From: Paramecium sonneborni
Taxonomy: Eukaryota > Ciliophora > Oligohymenophorea > Peniculida > Parameciidae
NCBI GenBank assembly: GCA_905182985.1
Contig: CAJJDN010000024.1
Span: 664,178 to 728,177, forward strand
Reading direction: 5' to 3'
Length of the DNA: 64,000 nucleotides
The notes beneath the pieces were generated by a model, which was not told where the DNA came from, searched no databases, and was given only the letters and a program-made list of their open reading frames with translations. This document shows, in pieces, positions 35,486-47,316 of this stretch (positions are counted from its first letter, which is position 1; each line of letters starts with the position of its first letter). Position numbers and translations under genes: made by a program.

Positions 35486-36486
35486 ATGAGAAAAAAGCCT
35501 AGCTCCCCTTATGCTGAATTAATCGAAGCTAATAAAAAAATATTAAAAGAAGATGGAAAATATTTAGATTACCAGAATCTTCCTATTCCTTATAGTTAAT
35601 CATATCAACAGCTTACTTAATTTCGTATTCCTTAATATTTTGAGTTGTTACATTATAAAAATTAGAAAAAAACTGAAATTCATCAAGAATTTAATCAACC
35701 TTTTGTTAATCAAAACAATACTTCAGCTGAGCGTATTCTTTTATTAATATTAGCAAATCCAAAAAGACAGTAATAAAATATAATAAAAAGAAAGCCTTTT
35801 TCCATGAGCAGATTTCAAACTGCATAATTAGAAAGGTACTATGTATAAAAGAATAAAGTAATTAGATCTCATCTGGTTCTTTTAAACGAGCAAATTATAC
35901 TCTAAATAAAATTTTAAGTAGTCTTCCTTTGAGTCAATTACATTAGATTCATGAAGCAAAGTAGGAAAATATTCAGGTTCTGATTTAAAAAAGAAGGAAT
36001 AAATAAATGAGAAAGTTTACTCCTAAATACAATCTTAAAACAGATTCATAAATGGCTCAATTTTTTGGGTCATCGAGTATTAATTTAAAATAAATTTTAT
36101 AGACATTTTCCCTACGTAATCTACATTTAGATTAAAAACCCTTTAATGATTTAAAAATTGACATTTGGATTAAAAATCTTTATTATATTTTATAAAATAA
36201 ACCTCATAAAAGAATTATAAAAAGAGATTAGAAAACTTTAAAAACGAAATACAATAAATAATCTAGACTAAACAATTTTATATGTTAGAATATTTTCAAA
36301 TATAAAAATAATTTAGCTAATAAAATTCATTTATGCTTTTTATGTTATGGTTTGCTTTCGCTGCTGCTACTACTACTTTAACTGCTACTATTGCTTATAC
36401 TTCTACTCCTACTTCTGCTTCTACTATCACTAACACTAACACTGTCACTATTACTAGGGCTAGGACTTCTATATTTTTTTTTCTGA
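35486..36486 (+). CDS. Unknown basic Q/N-rich protein, about 325 aa
   Basis: Starts MRKKPSSPYAELIEANKK. One 23-nt intron (35836-35858) joins QTAQLER to SNQISSGSFKRANYTL. The frame then stays open through KRRNKQMRKFTPKYNLKTDS and FGSSSINLKQILQTFSL. No TGA appears before 36484-36486, so as read the gene overlaps the 3' coding end of CWC22 on the other strand by 160 bases, and its last 50 residues are the Leu-rich antisense of the CWC22 Ser/Arg tail. I suspect a missed short intron or an error near 36,250-36,330 that would end the protein earlier. No domain recognised. Confidence 0.55.
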
Positions 36487-38855
36487 TCTTTTTTTTCTTT
36501 TTCCTTCTCTTTTTATTTTCTTTCTTTCTCTTTTTCTTTCTCTTTCTCTCTTTCTCTTTCTCTTTCTTTCTCTCTTTTTCTTTCTTTTTCTTTTTACTTT
36601 TCTTTTTCTCTTTCTCTCTCTTTCTCTTTTTCCTTTTACTTTTCTCTTTCTCTTTCTCTTTCTCTTTCTTTTTCTTTTTCCTTTTACTTTTACTTTTCTC
36701 TTTCTTTTTCTTTTTCTCTTTCTCTTTCTCTCTCTTTTTCTTTTTCTCTTTCTCTCTCTTTCTCCTTTTCTCTTTCTTTTTCTTTTTCTCTTTCTTTTTC
36801 TTTTTCCCTTTCTTTTTCCTTATCTTTTTCTTTATCTCTTTATTTTTCTTTTTATTTTCCTTTATCTTTATCTTTTGTTTTATCTTTTGTACTATTAGTA
36901 ATAGCTTTATTATTATCTTCATCTTCTTTTTTTTTTTTATCTATTTGATTCTTTTTTAATTTATCTTTTGATGATTCACTATCACTACTATCATCTGAAG
37001 AAGAATCTTCACTACTATCACTTTCATCACTTTCACTATCTTCTTCTGCTGAGGTTCCAAATTATTTAAGAGCCTAAAAATTATAAATAATTATTACTTC
37101 TTATGCATGCTAAAATTCTATTTTGTTTTATTATTCATAAATTTATCTCAACTCTTCTGTTAATAATCCTTATCCAATACTAGTGAAAAAATTAATAGAA
37201 AATCTTGTATTTTTAGGATGATCAATTGGAAATAAACCAGCAAGATAATCTTTAAGTTCTGGATCCATTAATTTATTTTTCAAAGCAGGTAAACTCATAT
37301 TTTCAGCTAATTCTAAGAATAAACATTTAATCATGATTCTACCTGAAGAGGTAGTACTTTCTTATGTTAATGATATACATTTTAAAATTCTCCAATCAAT
37401 TGCATTAGTAAAAAAAAGATGCGCAAAAAATTTAGATATATTTCTAATTTTTGCAGTTTCATATCTATGCATTGTTGCATATTTTTCAACAAAACATTTC
37501 ATAAAATTATCTCTAAAAATTTCTGCAATTTCACATAATCTTTATCCTAAAAGTCCAAAAAATCTTAAATATGTTCTTTCTTGCATACAACAATCAATTA
37601 TCATATTACAAACTTCATCTTCATGACCTATCCCTGTTTACATTTTAATAATTTTATGTAAACATTCTTCATAATCTACACTACTTTAGATTGTTAAATA
37701 GATAACTCTTTTTAAACTTAGAAGATCTCTTTCTGTAAAATCTTTAGCTTATTCTTATTCTTCTTCTATCTCTGGCATAAAATCAACTTATTGTTTTGTT
37801 TTTAACATAATTATGTTTTCTTCTCCTAAAATTTCTTTTTTTATTTCTTCCCATTCATTTTCAGTTTTTTCAAAAAAAGAATCATATTAAAACAAATTTA
37901 AATTATCTTCAGCATCCAATTCATCAACAATATCAATTTAATGTGTTATTTAATCATCTTCTTCTACTAAATCTAAATCAGGTATTACTCCAGGATGATC
38001 AACAAATTTTGTTTTTCTTGTTGCAAACAACTATTCAATTCTATACTAAACTTTTCTACTTATTGTTCCTTCATGTAATATTCCTTTAAATCTTTCAAAA
38101 ATTGTAGATACATTTTACGGAGATATATCACTCATTACTTATCCACATTCTATTGTAAAATCACATGCTAATTCAACAGAATCTTCTGTTGGACTTTCTA
38201 ATAGTATGTATAATAATTCTAATCCTACTAAATCACTTAGAACTTTCTAATTTATCAGATGAGCAATCATTTTTGTTATTGCCATACAAACTATTTTATT
38301 ATTTCTTTTGTATGCTCTCTAAAATTAAACAATCACTCTTCTAATTATTAGATTTACTATTTCTGGTAATTTTGTATTTATTACAGAAATTAAAGCAGCA
38401 TAAACCATTGTAAAATTTGGTGAAGCCATTTAAGCTTTTATTATTGCTCTTGCTAATAATCCTCTCCCTCTTAATATATTTTCATTAAATAATTCTACTA
38501 TTATGTTTTAGATATTTGTAATATTAACCTTATTTATAATGCCATTTATTGATTTTCTTAACAATTCCCACATTAGTCTTTAATATTCAACACTATTTTT
38601 ATTACTCATTTTTATTTCATTTTCCATTTCTCTAAGCTTGTGTGGTGGTACATAAACACCACCTGCTCTTGTTGGTCTGTCTAATTTTTTTTAAGATAAA
38701 GGATCTATTTAAACAAACTTTTTTGCAGCTTCTTCCATTTACATCTTTTCATTTTCCCTTTTTTCATTGTATTTTATCATAAGGAAGTTTTATTCCTCTC
38801 TTAATGATTCAATATAATCATTTTAAATTCCATCTTGCTAAGGCTACTCAGACAT
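36327..38855 (-). CDS. CWC22: Pre-mRNA splicing factor CWC22, 834 aa
   Basis: A spliceosome component that recruits eIF4AIII to deposit the exon-junction complex. The N-terminus has [17 protein letters not shown] and then an MIF4G domain ([45 protein letters not shown]). A linker is followed by an MA3 domain ([45 protein letters not shown]). A single 24-nt intron at 37074-37097 (a multiple of three, no TGA) precedes an acidic Ser-rich stretch. About 150 residues of Lys/Glu/Arg repeats follow, then a short Ser/Arg tail ending SESKPQHKKHK. The exon sum is divisible by three. Charged repeats of this kind are also found at the C-terminus of animal CWC22, here expanded. Confidence 0.93.
36470..36900. 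repeat. Low-complexity purine/pyrimidine tract inside CWC22
   Basis: About 430 bases of almost pure T/C on the plus strand (GAAA and GAGA units on the coding strand), encoding the Lys-Glu-Arg repeat of CWC22. Such tracts slip during replication and sequencing, so its exact length may be unreliable. On the plus strand it mimics a Phe/Leu/Ser-rich frame that is not a gene. Confidence 0.9.
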
Positions 38856-38864
38856 TAAACAAAA

Positions 38865-39005
38865 TCACAAAATAATATATTTAAATTTTCTTTGAATTAA
38901 TTCTTTTTATTTTGGAATTTTTCTCATTATTTCATAAATCTTTTTTAATTCCAAATATATAATTTACTTATCTAATTTCTTCTCTTTTTAAACATATCTA
39001 TTCAT
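38865..39005 (-). CDS. Small 46-aa frame, uncertain
   Basis: ATG to TGA with a coding-like, basic helical composition: MNRYVQKEKKLDKQII and on to RKIPKQKELIQRKFKY. It lies immediately upstream of the CWC22 start (10 bases) on the same strand, so it could be a tiny gene, an upstream ORF in the CWC22 leader, or chance. The rest of 39006-39436 shows nothing recognisable. Confidence 0.25.
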
Positions 39006-39436
39006 CACAGATTATTTATGATTATTTTTAAAAGAAATAATAATACATAAACAAACTTTTACTCTAATTTCTAATAAAGAATTTTAATTTTATTATATTT
39101 TATTGTAATATCTTATGACTATTCTATTATTTAATATAATTGGATGTATATTTATATATCAATAAATTTATCTAATATATTATATAGTAAATATTATATT
39201 TAATTTCTAATCAAGAATATTCATATCATTTAATGTGAACAAACTTATGCACTTCTAAAGGTTAAATAATATCAAATTTTTTTATAGTTTCTTAATCTAT
39301 TTTAAGTTATTTTCATCTCCATTTGATATTCTCATTTTATATTTAATAAATGAATTACTTTTTATTATAATGTCTAAATTTCAGTCACTTATTCTAAAAG
39401 GAAACAAAATTACTATAACTTGAAAGCTTGGGCTTC

Positions 39437-42400
39437 ATGAAGAAACTTAATTAAAGAAAAAATTTAGGCTTTGAATAGTTTGTATTAGAAAATTTTATGG
39501 TTCCAAGAATAGAATATGTTCAACCTGAATAGTTGTAAAGGGTTTTAATTGCAAGAATGTTATTAGATCTTAATGAAATCACGTATACTTTAATGAATGG
39601 AAAGAGCATTGATAAAATGAAAAAGTATAAGCAATTTTATCAAAAATATCAAATTTCGAATTCAGTTATGGAATTGTGGTTAAAATGGGCTATCTTAAAA
39701 AATAAATAGTTAAAATAAAAATCATTGAAGAAACAGTTGTATTATTTTGAATAAATAATACTACCTTAGCTCTAATCTTTTAAAAATACTTTAATAAGAC
39801 TGAAATTCTTAGTATTTTAGGCTTATTAAACTTATTTGATGGGAGAAGAATAATAATCAATTCATTTTTTAATGAATGTAAAACATGAATATTATACTAT
39901 GTATAATTTAAAATCCTTTGTTACTGAGATGCATTTGTTAAACACTCAAGAAAATGTTGTATATTTGTCTCCAAAAATGATTGATTCAGCTAAAGCATGT
40001 GCAAATATGCCTAAAGAGGATTTCTTTTAATTTATATATTTTGAAATAAAGTTGCTATATCCAATCAGTAAAGGTATAGCTCCAAGCTTAGCTGAAAATT
40101 TATTTAATGAGATTTAAATATTACTTTAGATGTCTTAATAATTTTATAAGAAATCTTAATAATCAGCAGATTAATAGTTAGCTAAGAAATATGAGCAAGT
40201 ATTAGAAATGTTGGATAAATATTATGAAAAATTAGGAAAGAATTTATTTAAAAGAAAAATATTTAGATTTGATTCTAAACCACGTCATAAAGTAGCCAGA
40301 TCATTAATAAGTTTTTTATCTTCAGAAGAAAATCTAAAATAATCATCTACTTTTAAAAGAGATACTCATTATGAATCAATATCTAGCTTATATAATGCTT
40401 AACAAATTTAATAAATTTAATTAGATTTAACAAAATAATCTGAGAGAGTAGCTAAATCTACATTTCATAGTAGATAAGCATCAATAAGTAGACCACCTAG
40501 TTAATTTTAACCTGAATCTATACTAAGTAAGGAAATGTGGTTGGAAGTGGATAATTATAAAATTAAATCTTTTTAAAAGAGAAAGCCATTACATTAAAAG
40601 CCTTCTGTTGGAAAAATATATAAGAATATAATAACATCTGTTCCAATTACAAAAAGACAGAGTAAATAAGAAGAGTTTTCACCATTTAGAAAATAAGAAA
40701 TAATATAAGAAGTAGTAGATAGTAAATTAACATCAAAAGAGCCAACAAAATTTATGTCTTAAGCTTTGGTAGTCTAAAAACCAAAAATTAGTATAATGAG
40801 TTTAGTTGTTCTTTTTAATTTAAGATATTTTCATTTAGAATCTCCTGGAGGTAAAAAATTACCAAAATTGATAACTAAACACTTTTTGAAAATATTAACA
40901 TATGTTGATGATCCTCCATATTAAATTGTTAGTGATAGATAACTTTAAATGAAAGAATTAATTAGAAAAACTAAAAGAAGATCTAAGTTTATCAGACAAA
41001 ATTCTACTGCTATAAAACCTAGATTAGGATTAAAATCATAATTCGTTTAGCTAAAAGCAAATTTTAGTGATAGAGTTAGATAAAATATTAATAAAATAAA
41101 AGCTTTGATAAGAATGGGAGTATTTAGAAAGAAACGTTAATTAGAGAAATAATAAACAATACTTGGTCCTGTTTAATCTAAACCTCAATCTATAACAAAT
41201 TTTTTAGATTTCAATAGATTTAAGACAGCTCCTGATATGGTTGGTAATTAAATTGAAAAATAATCAAATGCTCAAAGTTAACCTACACCTAGAGGAAATT
41301 TTGAAGATAAAAAAGAATAATCTATGAAAGATATAATTAAAGGAAAAGGGTTTGGTTTTTTTAAAGCTATATGTTTAGCTAAAAGATTAAGTCTTGTAAA
41401 TTATAATACAGAAGATATCACTTATCTTTAAGAAAAATATGGAACTTTATAACAAGTTAAATAATAACATTTATATTATCCAACATTAAAATATAAAATT
41501 ATTTTTTAGAATAAAATTCAAATTTGGAAAATTAAATACAAAGATTTAACAGCAGATAAAAATTTCATTGTGTTATATGCATCATAAGAAGGAAATTCTT
41601 ATAATTTTTATAGATTTGATCTTCCAGTAGTATAAAAAGGAAGAGAAAAAAATGTAACTACAATATGGCCTACAGTAGCTGAAGCATTAAGAGAATTAGA
41701 TAAATTTAAATAATATTCTTATATCTTTAATTTTGACCTTTCAAACAATATAAAAAAAGATAGGCATTCATTTATATCAGGTCTTACTTAAAGAGCAAAA
41801 GTAAAGATTACTTCTGAAGATATCAATAGTTGTGCTTATGTTTAAAGTTATCTTTGCTAATTTCATTAATCATAAATTAGTAAAGTAAAAAAGATTTGTG
41901 GTTATGCATATGAAATCCTACCTAATATTAATTATGCTACAGTCAAATATATAAATATGACATTAATAAATAAAATTATTTCATATGAATATCATATTAA
42001 AAGAATTGCTTAGATTCATTTTCATAATAAACAATTAAATATCATTGATAATATAACTGATAAAGAATTATAGGAATATTTAGCAAATAAACAAAAAATT
42101 AAAAATAGTATCTTATTATTTAGGTTCATTTCCAGTTCTAGATCATTTATGATAGATGGAGGTCCATCAGTCAATCTCAAAGGATATTCATAAAAGATAT
42201 TTTCAACAGTAATCAAATTATCCAAAGATATGTATAAATCAGATTTTAAAAGATGCTTTTAGAAATTTGTACTTCTAACATTAGAAATAGAAATAACAAG
42301 AGACTTAAAATATCATTTAAATGATTTACTTAGTCCAGAAGGTAAAAAAAGCTAACCTTTTAGTATACCTTAAGTTTATGGAGCTCAAATAAACAAATAA

Positions 42401-45232
42401 TATTTTGAATTAAAAGTTACTTCAACCTTATTTAATAAAGAGAAAGTGGTTGATAATATGAAAAGTAACTTATTTATAGAACCTTATTCTCTATAAATAT
42501 AATTATTTCATTAATTATTAGAATATCTTGAGAAAGATCCATAATAATTATAAAATATTAGATTCGAATAATTAATCCATAATTTACTTTTCTAATCAGA
42601 TTATTCATAAATCTAAAAAGAATTATTAAGCTTATTTTTGTTTACTTATTTTGATATTGATATTATTCAAAATAAAGTAATCTTAAAGAATGATAATTAA
42701 TTAAAAACTAAAAAAATGTCTTTAAAATTGATGTAAAAAGAGGAGAAAACTATTTAACTATATGCTATATCTCCAATTGAGTAATAGTTTGTAAAACATA
42801 CAAAAATCATTAATGAAAAGGAATAAAATTTAGAACAAATGTTTAAAATCAACATTATTACTTAAATTTAATAATATGATGATATATATTAAGGAAAATA
42901 AATTATTGAAGAACCTGATTTTATGGCCAATAATTAAGAAATACTTTAAGCAATAAATATGATAAAGTAAATTCCGCTTTATAGAATTTATAAAAAAGGT
43001 AGTTTAAAATAATTTTCAAAAAATAACTAAAATTTGAATTATAAAATTGAAGAATTTTTAATTCGAGATAGTAAAACTCCTATTTTTATTTAATAATCAA
43101 ACTATGTCAATTGTTAATTGCCTTCAGCTATAAAATTAAAAACTTTAATTTTGAGTAAACATAAAGATCTTACAAATCATTTTAATTCTAATCATTATAG
43201 ATTTTTTATAAATCGAAATCAGTAGTTCATTGTACATACATCTGTTTATTACAGTTTTAATAAAAAATTAGATAATTTTAATTTTGATTAGAAAGGAAAT
43301 GAACGAATATATTATTTTGATGGGGAATAGCTTTATGTAAATTTATAATTAGAATTGTTATCATCTAGAACATCTTCATTTAAAATGATTTTTTCTCATC
43401 AAGATTTGATAGAGTTATTCAAAATTAACATTGAACAGCATTAATAAATTTACTATTTCGATGATAAATTTATTTAAAAGATGACTATGATTATTTTAAA
43501 TAATACCTATACAGAAAGAAAATTTAGATATTAATTACCTACATTTCTTCATAGATATTTTTTATCAAAAAAGACTAAATAAACATTCATTGAATATTAA
43601 AGAAGCATATCTATAAGTGGAGATTCACCTAAATCTCCTAAAGGAAATATTATTTAAATAAATAACTTAAATTTATTGGAACGACATAGTAACTGTTAAT
43701 TTGTTAAATTATTTTATGATTCAAAAGAATAAGTTGCTAAAAATTATTGTGAAACATATTTAAAAGAAGCTAGAGTAATTGGACACTTTATAAAAAAATT
43801 CTAGGTTGGAATTAAAAATACTTAATTAAGTACTTTCAAAAATGGTCCAATAGAATATGGTATTGTTACAGTTTATAGCCATTTAATTATAGATGTTTGG
43901 ATTGTTTAAATTTATGTTCCAAAAACAAGTAGATATCTGCTTGGAACTATTAATTTTCTAGATTTAGCCAGTTTGGAGACTTAAGAAATGTTTTCTATTT
44001 TATTTGAATAAACAAAAATGTAAAGGAAATCTGTTTATTTAAGAAAATTTACAACAAATAAATTAATTATGAACAAGTAATAAACTTTTATAAATCTCCA
44101 TAAATTTTTTGAGTTTACTAGAGAACTTAATAATAGTTTAAATAAAAGATTAATCTTTTAATAATTATTATAAAATTAAAGTAAGATGAATATAAGGACT
44201 GATAAAGTGAGGGTGGAATTGAATATTTGGACTTAATTAATAAAGTTATTAAAATTAAGTTTAAAAGATCCTTTCAATATAAGAATTGAAAGTGAAGAAT
44301 AAAATAAGAATTATTTAGAAAAAAGTCTAATAGAATAGCTTGAATAAGATACAAATGCTACTGTTAATTCTTTTAAATAGATAGGTAAGAATTATATTTA
44401 GAAAAAGAAGAATGAATCAATGGAAAATCAAGAACTTTTAAATCATTTTAAAAGTTTATCTAGTAATTATTAAGCTTTACTAAAGGATAAATAAGTTATT
44501 ACTCTAAAATCTTAGTTTTAAAGTGGTTCTTAAATTTGTTTAGATTTTGGATTTAAAGCAAATCTAAAAGAATTTATACATAAGATGCAACTCAAAATAG
44601 ATAAGATTGGACTTTATACAATTCAATTCTTTTTAGATTATATGAGTTTAGATATAGGAAGAGATAATCCTTTTATTGCTTTTGAATCTATTAATTATGC
44701 TAATTCTTCAATGTTTAATTTATCAATTAGAGTGCTTGGTTTTTAGAGTGAATCTCCAATATTTTATTGTTAAAAATAAATAAACTTGAGAGAGATTTTG
44801 AATTTATTCATAGCAGATGGTTATTTTAAATATTAAACAAATTATATGAATGCAAAATTATCTTTAAGTGATTTAAAATAAATATGTGAATATATTGGAT
44901 TTAAAATAAAATCACAAAACTTTTTAGGTTTAGCAAATTAATAAAAATATATAAATAACAATCCAATATTTTTAGAAGAAACAAAATAAGAATAAGAAAA
45001 TACAGATGGGATGGTATTTATGGCTTATAAAAAAAGGTCACTAATAATTTTATAATTATTCTAAGAACATCAAAAAGTTCATATAAATTATCAATAAATA
45101 AAGGGGAAAATAGAATTAAAACAAACAAAATTGTATTTTAGTGAAATAGAAGATAAATGTCCTCATTTTAGTTAGTTTGTGAATAATGGATTATAGAGAC
45201 AAGCTTTATAAAGACTTATGTCTACTTTATGA
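39437..45232 (+). CDS. Unknown 1,931-aa intronless protein
   Basis: A 5.8-kb frame from ATG to TGA without any intron or internal TGA. The N-terminal 250 residues are helical (FEQFVLENFMVPRIEYV, YLMGEEQQSIHFLMN). About residues 290-420 are Ser/Gln-rich and basic, probably disordered. Further on it is mixed alpha/beta with hydrophobic cores, for example NPFIAFESINYANSS and SRYLLGTINFLDLAS near the C-terminal third, and a short IQ-like patch is possible around KKRQLEKQQ. No signal peptide or clear membrane segment is seen. Glutamines are mostly TAA/TAG as elsewhere. I do not recognise a family. The frame is open upstream of the chosen ATG without another ATG. It ends 34 bases from the stop of the convergent protease gene. 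Confidence 0.85.
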
Positions 45233-45266
45233 TAAATATTATTTAAATTTTTATGTAAATATTATC

Positions 45267-46196
45267 TCAATAAGCTTTGTTTGCCATTTGAGTAACACCA
45301 CAAGTGTCTCCTCCTACTAATTCCATAAATCCTGATTATCCCCATCCAGTTCCCCATGAATTCTTGATAAGCCAAGTACCATCAGTTTCAAAACCAACAG
45401 CCATAACTGCATGATTGATATTCTTATTGCAGTTAGAGAATTTTCCTGACTTATATGGACTCCAATTTGAGGCATCGACACAAACTGAAATTGGATATGA
45501 TTTAATTGCAGCTTATAAACCAGTTCTAGCAATTGCTTAGTTTCCAGTAACTTTAGTTGGACCTGTTTTAGATTTACAAGCCTAATCTCTTCCTACATAT
45601 GGATAGTTAGCTTATGATTCAGCACCATTTCTGGCAATATAAGAAATAGCTTTATCTGGATATCCTCCATTACATCCTTAACTGCTAGTATCACAATCAA
45701 CTAATTATTATTCAGATAAATTGAGATTTTATCCTTTTACGACTCTCAAGAAAGCTTCAACAGCACCAACAGCAGAAAATGCCCAGCATGAACCACAGCC
45801 ACCTTAATCCTTAACACGGACAACTGATCTCCAATCAGCTGAGTCATTTGGTTCAACATTTTCTTATACAACTTCTCCTTCTTCTGGTTACCATCCTTCA
45901 GGTGGGGTGAAAGTTAAGTAGATGGATATAAATTCTTCTTATGTCAAATCAGTGAATTAATTGACACCTTATTCATATGTTTAGGTTGGATCAGCATTGT
46001 GAGCTTATATTTTAGCATAATTTTATTCAAAAATAGCTCTTCTATAAGCTTCTTCTGTGACTTTATATGATCTCTTATATGTAGTTTTGAATGCTTCAAA
46101 TTCAGCTTGTAATAAGTTAGTTGGTTATTGATGATGAATATAACCAATTGTGCTCAAAAGGAGTGTCAATCCTGCTATTAATAATGTTTTTTACAT
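45267..46196 (-). CDS. Cathepsin L-like cysteine protease precursor, 309 aa
   Basis: Papain-family endopeptidase, expected in digestive vacuoles or lysosomes, or possibly in processing of trichocyst proproteins (inference). The signal peptide is [18 protein letters not shown]. The propeptide has an ERFNIN-like helix ([20 protein letters not shown]) and VNQFTDLTQEEF (GNFD-like). Mature enzyme motifs are [12 protein letters not shown] with catalytic Cys137, [29 protein letters not shown] with the catalytic His, and [14 protein letters not shown] with the catalytic Asn. Intronless and complete. The upstream region at 46245-46280 contains two near-identical copies of a TGATGATGxCATTG element. Confidence 0.95.
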
Positions 46197-47316
46197 AAAA
46201 ATTAATAACACTGTTCAATTTTGATTTGCTCCTTTAAACTCAATGATGATGACATTGATAAATAAATTGATGATGTCATTGCGAATTATGTAATTTTATG
46301 TTATAAATATATAAAAAAAATTTTGAAATATCTTTTTTCTATTTCATTAAGTGAATTGTAAACTAATCACTTTTAATCTCTTTAGTTCCTCCATTCCCTA
46401 TATTTTTTTTTGAATTAGTACATTATTTCATTAAAAAATTGTTAAATAATAAATTCTTATTTTTCAATAAGCAAATAGATCATATTAGAGTAAAGATTGC
46501 AAGGATATGAATAATCTCTTTTTTATAGAATTAAGCTAACATCATCAATTTTTCTTTTTAAACTTTAAAATGCTTTTAATAGTCAAAGATTTATTTAAAT
46601 CAAACACATAAGCATTTTGAGAATAAAACCAATTTGAGTTTATTTGTTAATAAATTCAGAATGCTTTAAAAACTCCAAACACTATGAATATATTAAAGAA
46701 AGAATAACACTTTTATAAAAAAACCAATCACATAAAATAAATATTTATAGATTAATTATAAAAATAACAATCACAGAGAATTCCGAATAAATTATTAGAA
46801 TATCCTTAACTAATATATAAATATAAGTTAAAAATAAGAATAATTAGGAGTTAAAGTTAATAAAGTAATTAATTTTTGATTTATCTAAAGTTTTATAAAT
46901 ACTTTCCTTACTAATAAACGAATCTAAAAAAGATTGGGTAAATAGAGAATTATTTAATTTATTTTGTTAAATAGAAATGCTATTAATAATAAACAGTTCC
47001 GAAAAAAATTCAAATTAATTTTTAATTGTATTGCTAAACTAGGGATTAAAAAAGTTTAAAAGATTACAAATAGTAAATCGTAATAAAGTTTGAATTAAGG
47101 ATATCGCCTTCAGCTGATAATACATTCTAATTTTTTTTTATTTTTCATTAAGTAAATTGCTTTTTAAAAATACAAATATTCATATATTCATTTTATTTTA
47201 TATATGAGAATTTGAATTATAAAATCTTTGATTATATAAAAATAAATTATAATGCAAATGTTAATTAGATTTCAAATTTTTATATATATTATAAGTTAAA
47301 TAACTAACCAAAAAAA
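46197..47316. other. 1.1-kb AT-rich interval between divergent genes
   Basis: Lies between the protease start (minus) and the TPR gene start (plus), so it contains both promoters. Near 46245-46280 the motif GATGATGACATTG is repeated as GATGATGTCATTG, a possible CRE-like regulatory pair. A 180-codon minus-strand frame is listed separately. A plus-strand frame also stays open for long but has poor coding composition. Confidence 0.4.
46583..47125 (-). CDS. Possible 180-aa membrane protein, uncertain
   Basis: An ATG-to-TGA frame with no internal TGA. It begins MYYQLKAISLIQTLLRF and contains a plausible hydrophilic stretch (LDSFISKESIYKTLDKSK), then two or three hydrophobic segments (FLFLTYIYILVKDILII, VIVIFIINLQIFIL). 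Acidic residues are scarce, and such open frames can arise by chance in AT-rich DNA when TGA is the only stop. No family recognised. Conservation in a related species would decide it. Confidence 0.33.

Noticed and set aside
36333..36959. Phe/Ser/Leu-rich plus-strand frame of about 200 codons
   Set aside because: Antisense of the Lys/Glu/Arg repeats of CWC22.
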